A DNA stretch of 64,000 nucleotides, from assembly GCF_010233585.1 (NCBI RefSeq), contig NZ_CP045997.1, positions 4,841,284 to 4,905,283 on the forward strand, written 5' to 3'. The translations under genes and the position numbers were made by a program. This stretch comes from Spirosoma endbachense (GTDB lineage: Bacteria; Bacteroidota; Bacteroidia; Cytophagales; Spirosomataceae). Below are positions 8,417-19,100 of this stretch, piece by piece. Each line of letters opens with the position of its first letter. The first letter of the stretch is position 1. The notes beneath the pieces were generated by a model. The model did no database searches. It was not told the DNA's origin and saw only the letters and a list, made by a program, of their open reading frames with translations.

Positions 8417-8469
8417 GGGGGAGGAGATGCAGGTAATCTTACTGGATCATTTAGTATTGTAATTAGTGA

Positions 8470-8532
8470 GCACAAGCATCAACTGTCTTTCGAAAGTCTA
8501 GCCAGAATACGACGGCCATCAACTGCTTGTGC
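8470..8532. repeat. Short inverted and direct repeat ahead of the permease gene
   Basis: A 9-bp inverted repeat (8470-8478 with 8524-8532, GCACAAGCA/TGCTTGTGC) encloses two direct copies of CATCAACTG (8477-8485 and 8517-8525). It sits in the 220-base gap between the integrase scrap and the permease. It could be a scar of the element or a regulator site; nothing distinguishes these. Confidence 0.35.
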
Positions 8533-8636
8533 CTACTAATAGTGATTTAGACCTGTTTTTCGCTTTTGCTGGAACCGGAAAGAATGTCTATTTTTAGCGT
8601 TTAACGTGAATAGACACCGTTTTCCACCACCTATAC

Positions 8637-10319
8637 ATGTCCATCTTTCGCAAAAAAACTGTAAAACAAATTCTGAGTGATGCCGCCGAGGGCGAATCAA
8701 GCAAATTGGTTAAGACACTGGGTGTTCGTGATTTGACCTCGTTTGGTATCGCAGCCATCATTGGCGCTGGAATTTTCAGCACGATTGGGCTGGCAAGCTA
8801 TAACGGTGGCCCTGCGGTGTCTTTATTATTTGTGTTTACGGCCATTGCCTGCGTTTTCACGGCGCTTAGCTATGCACAGTTTGCCAGTACGGTTCCGGTA
8901 AGTGGTAGCGCTTATACCTACGCTTATGTTGCTTTCGGAGAGATTTTTGCCTGGATCATTGGCTGGGCGTTGATTCTGGAATATGCCGTCAGCAATATGG
9001 TTGTCGCCATTTCATGGTCGGAGTATTTTACCTCCATGCTGAGCGGATTTGGTATCACATTTCCCAAATATTTCGCTACAGACTACGGTTCAGCCTCAAA
9101 AGCATTCGATCTCGTTCAGCAAACGAAACTGAGTGGGGCTGCACTAAGCACATTACCCGAAAATACGCGCCTACTGGCTGATGCGTATGCGAATGCACCG
9201 ATAATAGGTAGTTTGAAACTGATTGCCAATCTCCCTGCCGGAGCAGTTACAGTCCTCATTACGGCATTGGTCTACATCGGCATCAAAGAATCCCGAACGG
9301 CAAGTAATATTCTGGTGGTACTAAAACTGGCCGTAATTGCCCTGGTTATTTCAGTAGGAGCCTTCTACGTAAAACCGGCAAACTGGTCACCATTTGCACC
9401 CAATGGCATATCGGGCGTGTTGAGCGGAGTAGCGTCTGTGTTTTTCGCATTTATCGGTTTCGACTCCATTTCGACAACGGCCGAAGAGTGCAAGAATCCA
9501 CAGCGCGATCTACCCCGAGCCATGCTCTATTGCTTAGCTATTTGTACTGTTCTATACGTGCTCATTACGCTGGTGCTAACCGGAATGGTTAATTATAAGG
9601 AACTAGGCGTAAGCGATCCTCTGGCCTATGTGTTTCAAAAGGTAAACCTTGATTTTGTTGCGGGTGTGATTTCGGTGAGTGCGGTTGTTGCTATTACGAG
9701 TGCTTTACTAGTTTATCAACTCGGTCAGCCCCGTATCTGGATGACCATGAGCCGGGACGGCCTGCTTTGGAAACGTTTCGCCACCATTCACCCCAAGTTT
9801 AAAACGCCCTCATTTGCCACCATTATTACCGGTATAATCGTAGCCTTACCCTCTATGTTCATGGATCTCAAATTCTTTGTCGATCTGACGAGCGTCGGTA
9901 CATTTTTTGCCTTTATTCTTGTCTGTGCGGGTATCCTGTTTTTAGACGCCAAAGGACTTTCGGCGCAGTCTAAATTCAAGGTTCCCTACATCAATGGTAA
10001 GTATATTATCGCGCCGGTTTTTCTTGTGGTAGCTGGTTATGCGCTAACCGGTTCCAATTTGCTGGAAACAATGGAAAGCAAACCCTTGCTATTCGTGTTT
10101 TGGGGCGTTTGGGCGTTGCTGGCCGTTCAGGGCTTTCGGCATAATTTCTCATTGCTTCCGGTGGTGGGCATTTTAACGAACCTGTACCTGATGACCGAAC
10201 TGGGAGCAAGCAACTGGCAGATTTTTGGTATTTGGCTCATCATTGGGTTGGCTATCTATTTCTCATACGGCTTCCGGAAAAGCAAACTAAGACAATCCGA
10301 AAACGCAGTTGGGGTCTAA
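8637..10319 (+). CDS. APC-family amino-acid permease (CAT-like)
   Basis: 560 residues with 12 or more predicted membrane segments. The first helix holds the helix-breaking motif IGAGIFSTIG used by amino acid-polyamine-organocation permeases to bind the substrate backbone. FVFTAIACVFTALSYAQFAS, GSAYTYAYVAFGE and FFAFIGFDSISTTAEECKNPQRDLPRAM are typical of the cationic amino-acid transporter branch (YfnA/CAT-like). It should import amino acids through the inner membrane; the exact substrate is not readable. It is convergent with the glycoamylase-fold gene, 30 bases away. Confidence 0.9.
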   Translation: MSIFRKKTVKQILSDAAEGESSKLVKTLGVRDLTSFGIAAIIGAGIFSTIGLASYNGGPAVSLLFVFTAIACVFTALSYAQFASTVPVSGSAYTYAYVAFGEIFAWIIGWALILEYAVSNMVVAISWSEYFTSMLSGFGITFPKYFATDYGSASKAFDLVQQTKLSGAALSTLPENTRLLADAYANAPIIGSLKLIANLPAGAVTVLITALVYIGIKESRTASNILVVLKLAVIALVISVGAFYVKPANWSPFAPNGISGVLSGVASVFFAFIGFDSISTTAEECKNPQRDLPRAMLYCLAICTVLYVLITLVLTGMVNYKELGVSDPLAYVFQKVNLDFVAGVISVSAVVAITSALLVYQLGQPRIWMTMSRDGLLWKRFATIHPKFKTPSFATIITGIIVALPSMFMDLKFFVDLTSVGTFFAFILVCAGILFLDAKGLSAQSKFKVPYINGKYIIAPVFLVVAGYALTGSNLLETMESKPLLFVFWGVWALLAVQGFRHNFSLLPVVGILTNLYLMTELGASNWQIFGIWLIIGLAIYFSYGFRKSKLRQSENAVGV

Positions 10320-10349
10320 GCCTGTATCGTTCACTTGTCAATAGGCAAG

Positions 10350-11741
10350 CTATTTCAGCCACCCACCTGTGAAACCGGCACGCTGCAATCCTCGGCGTAT
10401 GTGCGGATTTCGTTTCATTAAATTCCAGACAAAATTAGTCCGGGCATTTTCGGCCATTAATAAAATGGGGCCCTGATCGATACCCAGATAGTCGATATCG
10501 AACCAACCGTTTTTTGTTGACCCATTCGCGAAAGCAGATGGGTAACGATAGGTGGGGTTGAAGGCGTCCCGAAAGCCGTATTTACCGTATGGTTTACCGC
10601 CATAGCTGGCTTTCATCGTTTTCAGAGCCGGTAAACAAATCTCAGGCGCAAAGGCCAGCGAACCACCCGCTGCTGTGGGCGCAATGGTACCGTCGTCGAT
10701 AACCTGCTGGCTGGCCGCTCCGCGGGCGCGATAGGAGAAAAAGTGACGATTGGCAACGGTCGTATCTTTCGGCCCGTCGCAGGCAGTCAAACCCCAGATA
10801 GTTGGTCCGTAGTCTTGCCATTTGGCCGGGTTTGAGAGGCAATAGGCCCGATTCGCGTAGGTTGCCCGTCGCGAATTTTCGGTATAGTCGATGCCTTTAC
10901 TCTTCATATAGCTATCCTGAATGCCCCGAAAATCGACCCAGACATGCGAATATTGATGCCCGAATAATGGATCGAAATTCACGTGTGCCTGGCTCTGAAA
11001 CGTTGCCCAGTTCGGGGCAGCCCACTCATAGCTTTTCGTCCAGGCCGCCCACGTATCTGGGCCAACAGCATGGGTGGGCGAACCAAGTGCCAGAATATAG
11101 AGCAGCATACCTTCATTATAGCCTTTCCAGTCGGCAGAGATAAATCCTTTTTCGGGATGCCATCCCATCGATACAAATGGCTTATGATGCTGAAACCACG
11201 TCCAGTCGACACGACCGTAAATTTGGTCGGCCAGTTGCCGGATTTCGGCCTCAACCGGCGTATTCTTGTTAAAATAAGTCTGGGCGCTTAGAATACCACC
11301 CAGTAGTAAGGCCGTATCAATCGTAGACAGTTCAACCTGCTTAAAGCGCTCCCCGGTTTTCATATCCAGGAAATGATAGAAAAAGCCTTTGTAACCCGAC
11401 ACACCGGTTGCTTTCTCCGATTGCGGTGCATTGGCAAAAAAACGGAGCGTTTTTAGTGTCCGGTCGGCAGCCTGTGTTCGTGTGATATAGCCCCGCTCAA
11501 CGCCGACCAGATAGGATGTTAACCCGAAACCTACCGCAGCAATACTACTGAAAGATGGCGTTGGTGCCCGGTCGGGGATCAATCCATTGGCGGGGTTGGC
11601 GGTTTCCCAGAAATAGCGGAACGTGTCGTATTCCAGACTATCCAGAAACCGATTGTCGGCCGACGTGAATCGATAAACCGGCGTTTTCGTCTGGGCGTAG
11701 GCAATGCTTAAGGTAAGGAAGAGAAAGAGTAGTGTCTTCAT
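10350..11741 (-). CDS. Glycoamylase-fold enzyme, GH144-like (putative beta-1,2-glucanase)
   Basis: 463 residues from the ATG whose complement is at 11739-11741; this begins a signal peptide (MKTLLFLFLTLSIAYAQ), while the frame extends 21 residues further without signal character. The body matches the putative glucoamylase family (PF10091): DSLEYDTFRYFWE, NGLIPDR, SIAAVGFGLTSY, GFFYHFLDM, ELSTIDTALLLGG, GMLLYILALGSP, SHVWVDFRGIQDSYM, WGLTACDGP and IDQGPILLMAENAR. Family members assigned to GH144 are endo-beta-1,2-glucanases. It is exported, probably periplasmic. The 70% or so core in common with the next gene shows they are paralogues within one locus. Catalytic residues were not assigned by me. 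Confidence 0.82.
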   Translation of the reverse strand: MKTLLFLFLTLSIAYAQTKTPVYRFTSADNRFLDSLEYDTFRYFWETANPANGLIPDRAPTPSFSSIAAVGFGLTSYLVGVERGYITRTQAADRTLKTLRFFANAPQSEKATGVSGYKGFFYHFLDMKTGERFKQVELSTIDTALLLGGILSAQTYFNKNTPVEAEIRQLADQIYGRVDWTWFQHHKPFVSMGWHPEKGFISADWKGYNEGMLLYILALGSPTHAVGPDTWAAWTKSYEWAAPNWATFQSQAHVNFDPLFGHQYSHVWVDFRGIQDSYMKSKGIDYTENSRRATYANRAYCLSNPAKWQDYGPTIWGLTACDGPKDTTVANRHFFSYRARGAASQQVIDDGTIAPTAAGGSLAFAPEICLPALKTMKASYGGKPYGKYGFRDAFNPTYRYPSAFANGSTKNGWFDIDYLGIDQGPILLMAENARTNFVWNLMKRNPHIRRGLQRAGFTGGWLK

Positions 11742-11854
11742 CGTAGTTTTTGCTGAATACAGAGTTTCTACGAATTTTTTGCCATCCCAACGATATGGAA
11801 GCATTTTCAGATTAGTGCTTCAAATTACTGTTATCGGCAGCATGGCAGAGAAAT

Positions 11855-13525
11855 TCAATTCAGATTAGGGCTTTGGAAGCCCAGATTTTTCATGCCTTTT
11901 TTGACTTCCGGGCAACTCATAAATAGTTTCCAGAGTAGCTGCGACCGCTGGTTTTCAATCATGACAATAATTGGTCCCTGATCGATGGCCAGGAATGAAT
12001 CGGCAAACCAGATATTGGTCAGGTTGAATGCATCGATAAACCCGTAGTCTTTCCAGGTTTTGTCGCCAAGTTTGTAATAGAAAAACCGGAGGGCCTGCAT
12101 CGATTCAGTGGGTGTGAAAGGCATGGCCGATAAAGCGGCCGTTGGCGAAATAGTGCCATTGTCGTTGTTTGGCTCATGAGCCGAATAGCCATTCTGTTCG
12201 TCGCTGGCAGTTAGCCCCCAGCAATTGGCACTGTAGCCATAGAATTGTTTAGGATTGGTTTTGCAGTACGTATAATTGATGAGTGAATGGGCCGTATTCT
12301 GTTGCCAATAGTCGGCATAAGCGTCTTTCAGATCATGCGGATTAATGCCCAGAAAGGAATACTGCGAAAAGAAAAGCGGTCCACCGTAGGCAGGTCCGAG
12401 TGGAAGCTTAATGCCGTAATAGCTGTTGCCATTGGCCATTTTTCCGTTCTGTGCCCAGCTGTTATCGTAAACCGTTTTCGCGATTGGGTGTGTGTTGGAA
12501 GATGCGGCTAATGCGTAGGTAATCAATGCTTCGTTCCAGCCGCGAATGGGCAGATTCATGTCCCAGTTATAATTGGGTGACCAATGCCAGTACAGATTTG
12601 TTTCCGCACCACTTTTGGTAAACCAGTCCCACTCAACGCCATCCCATAAGGTGTTGATGGTTTTCCGAAGCGTAATTTCGCTGGCATCGGTTGTGCTGCT
12701 GAAATACTGCCGGGCCGTCAATAGTCCCTGCATCAGATACGACGTTTCGACCAGATCGGCTCCATCGTCTTTCTGACTGAATGGAACCGTAGCACCCGTA
12801 GCGCCATTAAGCCAGTGCGGAAACGCGCCATGATAGCGTTTCGCGTTGTTGGTGAGGAAGTTGGTGATTTTAGTCAGACGGGCCAGACCCTCCTGCCGGG
12901 TAATGAAATTTCGGTTGATGCCCACAAGGATGGCCATAATCCCAAATCCCGAACCGCCCGACGTAACCACATCGCCCGACGAATTTCGTTCGCGGGCCAA
13001 ACCCGAAACCGGATGTCCAAAATCCCAGAAATAGTTGAATGTCTGTTTCTGAACCAGATCTAGTAGCAGCGAATCGCTGATTCGGGGCAACTTGTCAGTA
13101 CTATCGAGGGCTGTAGTTAAGCCAACCGATACTTCAGAAATCAGAGTAGCATTCTGGGTAGAGGTGAGCGTGGGTGTGACGGTTAGCGTATAGTTCGTTA
13201 AGGAGCGCAGCGGACTTTGTGTCGTAACGGTCAGCAGGGTATCATTTCCCGAAAAGGAGTACGTTAACGAAACCGGTTTGGCCGTAGCCTGTTCAGTCAG
13301 TTTGAGCGAAGCCGCAACGGACTCCCGCTTAATGGGTGCCGAAAATGACAGCGTAACAACGGGTGTTGCATTAACCGCCGTGTAGCGCAGATTTGCCGAC
13401 GTTTGCCCATTGACCAACACCGTTTTGTAGTAGAAAGGGCCGCTGGGCGTAACATCCTGTTGTTTTTTGCAGGAACATACTGCCGACAAAACCAGTAAGG
13501 CCAACCAGAGTTTCATTGATTTCAT
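11855..13525 (-). CDS. Second glycoamylase-fold lipoprotein with N-terminal Ig-like domain
   Basis: 556 residues. A lipoprotein signal (lipobox VCSC, Cys19) is followed by an Ig-like domain of about 100 residues (ATPVVTLSFSAPIKRESV, LTVTTQSPLRSLTNYTLTV), similar to bacterial Big_5 domains. The glycoamylase-fold domain follows (LDLVQKQTFNYFWDFGHP, GSGFGIMAILVGINR, GWNEALITYALA, FLGINPHDLKDAY, WGLTASDEQNG, IDQGPIIVMIENQRS). It is probably outer-membrane anchored and starts glucan breakdown before uptake, with the periplasmic paralogue acting next. Start could be Met1 or Met4. Confidence 0.82.
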   Translation of the reverse strand: MKSMKLWLALLVLSAVCSCKKQQDVTPSGPFYYKTVLVNGQTSANLRYTAVNATPVVTLSFSAPIKRESVAASLKLTEQATAKPVSLTYSFSGNDTLLTVTTQSPLRSLTNYTLTVTPTLTSTQNATLISEVSVGLTTALDSTDKLPRISDSLLLDLVQKQTFNYFWDFGHPVSGLARERNSSGDVVTSGGSGFGIMAILVGINRNFITRQEGLARLTKITNFLTNNAKRYHGAFPHWLNGATGATVPFSQKDDGADLVETSYLMQGLLTARQYFSSTTDASEITLRKTINTLWDGVEWDWFTKSGAETNLYWHWSPNYNWDMNLPIRGWNEALITYALAASSNTHPIAKTVYDNSWAQNGKMANGNSYYGIKLPLGPAYGGPLFFSQYSFLGINPHDLKDAYADYWQQNTAHSLINYTYCKTNPKQFYGYSANCWGLTASDEQNGYSAHEPNNDNGTISPTAALSAMPFTPTESMQALRFFYYKLGDKTWKDYGFIDAFNLTNIWFADSFLAIDQGPIIVMIENQRSQLLWKLFMSCPEVKKGMKNLGFQSPNLN

Positions 13526-13543
13526 AACGGAGAAGGATAAAGA

Positions 13544-13571
13544 AGGGCTGTTTCTCTCACGAAACAGCCCT
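13544..13571 (-). terminator. Intercistronic hairpin in the glucan locus
   Basis: An 11-bp perfect stem (13544-13554 with 13561-13571) around a 6-base loop, followed on the minus strand by TTCTTT. It lies 18 bases ahead of the second glycoamylase gene and after the LamG gene. It may be a partial terminator or RNA-stabilising element that sets the ratio of SusCD to enzyme. Confidence 0.6.
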
Positions 13572-13592
13572 CGGTTTTAGCGGGTACGGCTA

Positions 13593-14495
13593 TCAGCGGC
13601 CAGCTTGCTCCAGTTGATACAGCGATGTAATATCGCCATCGCTCAGGGGCTTGTTATACATTCTGATGTTGTCAATTGCAAAAGTACCCTTGGCTGTATA
13701 GGATGGCAGAGGACCTGCTTTGGCAAACCCTATTTCGGAACTTGCCAGGCTGCCAATTACGGCCTGACAGGGCACCATCATATTGAGAGCGACTGTATTT
13801 ACTCCTCGATCATCGTAAGCGCCAATCGATTGTCCGTTGCCGAATACCTGAAGTTTATGGGTAGTTGGATCAAATCGTATGACAAAGTGGCTCCATACGC
13901 CTGCTCCTTTGAATACACCTACTGGGGGTTTGCCTTTTGGATCAGGTCTGTTATCCTGGCCATTAAAGCTTCCATCCGGCATTAACGATTTGTAGTTTGC
14001 CTTCAGAACCAACGTATCGGCAGTAGTGCTTGGGGCGAATTGACCCGTTTCTGCACCACCACTTAAATTGCCGAAAGCTTCACCAACTGCTGTCGGAAAT
14101 AGCCCAAAGAATGACGTGAAGAACTGTTTATTGTTTTTCACATTTACCCACATACTTAGTGTGTAACTGCCTAATGCGTTAGCCGTATTAATCTTGGCAA
14201 TTGGAGGATATACCACTGTTCCCGAAGTGAGATTAAGCGCCTGGCCCGAACCCGAGGCCCCCGCAACATAATTCACTGTGCCATAGGTGTTAGCAGGGGC
14301 AGTGCTGGAGATCAATTCATTCTGGGTTCCTTCAAATGTCCAGTGAGCCAGGAGATTTGTAGTTGCAATGTCATCCGAACTATTATAACCACCAATGGGT
14401 GGCAACGATGGCGTATCTTCTTTTTTACAGGAAGTAAACACAGTGCTCATTACTACACTCGCCACTACCCACGCTGTGATTTGTCTTGTTTTCAT
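13593..14495 (-). CDS. LamG/concanavalin-like lipoprotein of the glucan locus
   Basis: 300 residues with lipobox FTSC (Cys23) and the charged linker KKEDTP. From residue 50 the pattern is that of a LamG-like jelly roll (PF13385): LLAHWTFEGTQNE, GQALNLTSGTVVYP, GSYTLSMWVNVKN, VWSHFVIRFDPTTHKLQVFGNG and FAIDNIRMYNKPLSDGDITSLYQLE. It sits directly after susD in the same direction, where accessory glycan-binding surface lipoproteins (SusE/F or SGBP type) usually lie. I infer carbohydrate binding; no catalytic residues are evident. Confidence 0.8.
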   Translation of the reverse strand: MKTRQITAWVVASVVMSTVFTSCKKEDTPSLPPIGGYNSSDDIATTNLLAHWTFEGTQNELISSTAPANTYGTVNYVAGASGSGQALNLTSGTVVYPPIAKINTANALGSYTLSMWVNVKNNKQFFTSFFGLFPTAVGEAFGNLSGGAETGQFAPSTTADTLVLKANYKSLMPDGSFNGQDNRPDPKGKPPVGVFKGAGVWSHFVIRFDPTTHKLQVFGNGQSIGAYDDRGVNTVALNMMVPCQAVIGSLASSEIGFAKAGPLPSYTAKGTFAIDNIRMYNKPLSDGDITSLYQLEQAGR

Positions 14496-14550
14496 GATCG
14501 TTTCGTTTTGTAATTTGAATTGGCATTAACTTGGTAATTATTTGACTGTC

Positions 14551-14584
14551 AGACCTATAAGGTTTTAAAAAATCTTATAGGTCT
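14551..14584. repeat. ACCTATAAGG palindromic repeat, copy 1
   Basis: A 16-bp inverted repeat with one mismatch (14551-14566 with 14569-14584), essentially AGACCTATAAGG and its complement. It lies between susD and the LamG gene. A nearly identical hairpin occurs at 51127-51159, so this is a second dispersed repeat type. In this position it could also act as an RNA-processing or attenuation element of the operon. Confidence 0.7.
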
Positions 14585-14608
14585 AGAATATAGGGTTAGG
14601 ATATAAAA

Positions 14609-16144
14609 TCAATACCCCGGATTTTGGTCTAACTGGCCACCGCTCAGCTGGATTTGGAGACTCGGTATGGGAAGTAATTCGTTTTTCCCAGCTACGAAGT
14701 TTTTGCCAGCAGCCTGCATAACCTGGGCGGCACGGCCCGTTCGCACAAGGTCAAAAAAACGATCGTGTTCCATCGCCAGCTCAATTCGGCGTTCTTTCCA
14801 GATCGCCGTGCGCACATCGGCCTGCGAAGCAGCTTTCGTAGCCGGTAAACCGGCACGGGTACGGATCATGTTGAGATAGGTAACCGCAGCCGCCGTTTGG
14901 CCCAGTTCATTGGCTGCTTCGGCATTCATCAACAGCACATCGGCATAGCGAAGGAGCCGAAGGTTTTTCTGCTTCTTATCGCGGTTGCCCAGGTAGGGCT
15001 CCACATTTTTATTCTCGCTGGCGTATGCTTTGTAGTTGTAGAAGAGGTTCTGTACCGAATCGGAGCTAGGTATCCGGAAACCATCATAGAGCACCGTTCC
15101 AACGTGTTTACCGCTGTTGTCTACCGTAATAATCGTTGAGGCTTTTCGCTTGTCGCCCGCTTCGTAGGCGTTCACTAAATCCTGAGAGGGCGTGTCAAAG
15201 CCAAAACCCAGATCAGTCCAGCCGCCCTTACCGCCTACCCGTGGCCCCTGCCAGGTGCAATAACCGCCAACGGCTATATCGCCATTATTGAACGTACCGC
15301 TCTGTGTTTCGAAGATGGATTCAGCGTTGTTATTACCTACGTAGCGCCAGATCGTGGTGTAGTCGGGTACCAGTGCATACTGACCGGAGTTGATCACTTC
15401 CTGCGTTAGCGCCTGGACCTGATGCCAGTTTTTGCGATACAGATACGTCTTGGCCAGGAGTGCCTGAGCCGCACCTTTATTGGCGTGACCGACACCCGCC
15501 TGGGCTTTTAGCGGTAAGTTGGCAAGCGCAACTAGCAAATCCTGGGTGATAACGTTGTAAATAGTATCGACAGGAGCCCGTGTCTGAAAAGCCGGGTCAG
15601 TATTAGCATCCTGCGCATCTTTGGGGACACGAACAACTTTAGGAACTTTACCAAAGAAGCGAACCAGATTGAAGTAGTAATAACCCCGGATAAACCGGAC
15701 TTCACCAATCAGTTGATTCTTGGTTTTAGCATCGATCGAAGACGTTGCTAAAGCTGCCAATGCCTGATTTGCTCTGGAAATGCCACTATAATAACCATTC
15801 CATAAAGCGGCTACAAAATTGTTGGTCGGTGTCGTGGTGAAGTTATCGATATCGACTAAAGGCGGCTGATCGGTTGCTGTGCTCCCTTTATCGGCGTCAT
15901 CGGAAATGATGTTTGTTGCGGCAATAAAGCTGATGCCATGCACATCGCCACCGGCCCCACCGAAAGCTTCGCTATTGTACAGGCTATTGTAGACGCCAGT
16001 TACCAGATTTACGGCCAGATTAGGATCGGTAGCGGTTGTAGCCTGCCCTTGAACAGGCACATCCAGAAAGCTTTTCTGGCAGGAAACAGCCAGTAAAGCA
16101 ATGCCGAAGCTCGTGCTGAGAAGAATGAATTTATATGATTTCAT
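14609..16144 (-). CDS. SusD/RagB-family outer-membrane lipoprotein
   Basis: 511 residues. The lipobox is VSC (Cys22), followed by QKSFLDVPVQGQ, the usual start of SusD proteins. TPR-like helices (VNLVTGVYNSLYNSEAFGG, LIGEVRFIRGYYYFNLVRFFGKVP, GAAQALLAKTYLYRKNW) and the closing LRYADVLLMNAEAANELG, YLNMIRTRAGL, IWKERRIELAMEHDRFFDLVR and LLPIPSLQIQ segments are diagnostic. SusD forms the lid on the SusC channel and binds the glycan. It starts 21 bases after the end of susC on the same strand. Confidence 0.95.
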   Translation of the reverse strand: MKSYKFILLSTSFGIALLAVSCQKSFLDVPVQGQATTATDPNLAVNLVTGVYNSLYNSEAFGGAGGDVHGISFIAATNIISDDADKGSTATDQPPLVDIDNFTTTPTNNFVAALWNGYYSGISRANQALAALATSSIDAKTKNQLIGEVRFIRGYYYFNLVRFFGKVPKVVRVPKDAQDANTDPAFQTRAPVDTIYNVITQDLLVALANLPLKAQAGVGHANKGAAQALLAKTYLYRKNWHQVQALTQEVINSGQYALVPDYTTIWRYVGNNNAESIFETQSGTFNNGDIAVGGYCTWQGPRVGGKGGWTDLGFGFDTPSQDLVNAYEAGDKRKASTIITVDNSGKHVGTVLYDGFRIPSSDSVQNLFYNYKAYASENKNVEPYLGNRDKKQKNLRLLRYADVLLMNAEAANELGQTAAAVTYLNMIRTRAGLPATKAASQADVRTAIWKERRIELAMEHDRFFDLVRTGRAAQVMQAAGKNFVAGKNELLPIPSLQIQLSGGQLDQNPGY

Positions 16145-16165
16145 GGTTATGTCGGTTGAGTTCGA

Positions 16166-19100
16166 TTAAAAGCCTACGTTTAGCCCAAAGGCAACCGTAC
16201 TGGCAGTTGGATAGGCGTTCAACTCGATGCCCTGTGTGGTGGGGCTTCCGGTTGTTACGATACCTGCATTACTGGTTGTGTTGAAACCCGGCAATTCGGC
16301 CGTAAAACCGCTGTATTTTTTTATCGTAAACAGGTTCTGGCCAGTTACAAACACCCGTGCGGTGGTGATGCCCACTTTTTGCAGCAGCGTGCCGGGCAAT
16401 TGATAACCCAGCGTCAGGTTATTGATCCGGGCAAAATTGCCGGATTCGATGAAGTAGGTAGAGGCAGGGAGGTTGCCACTGTTTGCCGCCGGGTTTGTTT
16501 GGGTTCCGCTCGATGGTGTCCAGCGGTTGTAGGCCATCGACCGCTCGACGTTGTCCAGCGCACTCTGGCGGAAGGCCCGTTTCCCATTATAAATCTGGTT
16601 GCCAACGTTGCCGTAAAAATCGGCGCTCAGGTCAAACCCTTTGTAGGTTAGCCCCAAATTGAGCCCGAAGTAGGCTTTCGGTTGGTAGGAGCCTGCAAAC
16701 ACACGATCATTATCGTCAATCTTGCCATCGCCGTTCGTGTCTTGGTATTTAAAATCGCCGGGATTGGCTGAAGGCTGAATAACCTGACCCGTAGCGTTCT
16801 TGTAATTACCGATATCGGCGTCATTCTGGAAAACACCCAGTACCTGAAGTACATAGAAACTACCTACGGGCTGTCCGTTATCGGTTCGGGTCGTATACTG
16901 CTGATTCCCCCCAATAGCCCCATCGAGAATGGGTTGACCACCATTTAGACCGATGACCTTATTCTGGTTCAGTGTAGCATTTCCCCCAATGCGATAGGAT
17001 AAATCGTTTGTTATTTTTCCGCGCCAGTTCAACGTTAATTCGACGCCCTGATTCTGAATAGACGCTGCATTTGTCAGGACAACACCATCGGCATCGCCCG
17101 TTACGGAAGGCACTTTAACGTTGATCAGCAGATCGCGGGATTTTTTGTTATAATAGTTCAGTTCACCGGTCAGCCTACCACTTAGTGCCGTAAATTCAAT
17201 ACCCAGATCCGCTTCTTCAGTTGTTTCCCACTTCACGTTGGGATCTTTAATCTGGGTAATGGCGCTACCGGGTGTAGCAATACCTCCACCAAACGGATAC
17301 GCCAGGTTAGGAGTAACGGTAACTGTATACGCATCGGTCGGAATCCGGTCGTTCCCGACTTTTCCCCAGCTAGCTCGTAGTTTGAGCATGTCGAAAATGT
17401 GCTGGTTAGCCATAAAGTCCTCATTGCTGATCATCCAGCCAGCACCCACTGAGGGGAAATAACCCCATCGGTTCTGAGCCGGAAAACGCGACGAGCCATC
17501 GGCCCGAATCGTAGCCGTGAACAGGTATTTGTCGTTGAAGCTGTAATTCAGTCGACCGATATAGGAATTCCGGTTGTATTGATCACCGGCACCATCGTTG
17601 GTTGAGGTGTTGGCATCGCCCGTATTGATGTACCACAGGTTTTGTGCGGCCGGTACATCTTTCCGATAAGCCGTAAAGCTGGTCAGGGTGTATTTTTCGG
17701 CGGTTGTACCCACCAGAACTGTCAGGGCATGTTTATCAAACTTTTTATTGAATGTTACCAGGTTATCCCAGGTCCAGTGAAAAGTTCGGGTATTGATAAA
17801 CTTAAGATTACTGTTCGGATTTCGTTGGTTTCCGCCAGGGTTAATGAATGTTGTCGTATCATTATTGAACTGGTAGTTATACTCCCGGCTGTTAAGATTA
17901 ACCCAGTCGCCACCCAGATTACTCCGGAAAGTTAACCACTCAATGGGCTTGATTTCGAGGTAGGCCGATCCAAGAAGACGGTTATCCTGCGCATGGTTGT
18001 TGTTCTTTTCAATATCCAGCAGTGGATTGCCTACATTCTGATAAACGGAGGTGTTACCATATTTGCCATTTTCCTTCGACTGGATGATTGGGGCCGCCCG
18101 ATAAGCATTGTTATAGGCCGAACTCAGGTTGGCAATCTGGTTGTCGCCGTTGGCGTAGGAGGCTGATAGCCCTGCTTTAACGTGCTTATTGAACGTAAAA
18201 TCGTTGTTCGCCCGAATCGAGAATCGCTTGTATACATTATCGATAACCAGCCCCTGATCGGTATAATAACCTGCGCTGACAAAATAGGTGGATTTGTCGG
18301 TGCCTCCATTGATCGAAAGGCCATGATTCTGCTGGAAACCATTACGCAGAATCTGTTTATACCAATCGGTAGAGGTGCTGCCTGGGCTGACAAGATTTCC
18401 GCTGGCCACACTGGCATAATTAGCATATTCGGCGGCATTGGCCATCGGCACCAGGTATGAAGGCATCCGAAAGCCTGCGTTTCCCGAATAATTCACGGTC
18501 ATTTTTCCGGCCGTGCCGCGCTTGGTTGTGATAATAATGACTCCGTTTGCTCCACGGGAGCCGTAAATAGCCGTTGCCGAAGCATCTTTCAGAACGTCTA
18601 CGTTTACAATGTCAGCTGTATTGATATTGGTAATATCATCGGTTAGGACACCATCAACTACAAAGAGAGCCGCTGTGCCGCCAATGGCGCTGCCGGTTCC
18701 ACGAATACGAACAACCGGAGAACTGCCCGGCTGACCACTGCTAATAATTTGTACACCGGCGGCTTTTCCCTGAAGAGCCTGCGTAGCGGTCAATACGGGT
18801 TGTTTAACCAGTTCGTCGCCCTTAATGGTAACGGTTGCACCGGTAACGTCAGACTTTCGCTGGGTTCCATAACCGACTACAACAACCTCATCGAGTGCCT
18901 TGGTATCCTCCTCGAGCGTAACATTAATCTCTGCTCTACCGCCAACAGATACTTCAGATTTAACGAAACCAATGCTCGAAAAAACGAGAGTTGCATTCTC
19001 GGTAACCTGTATGCTATAGGTACCTGTTGCGTCAGTTACTGTGCCGGTATTCGTGCCTTTCACCTGAACAGTAACACCGGGCAGGCCTGTGTTGGTAGCT

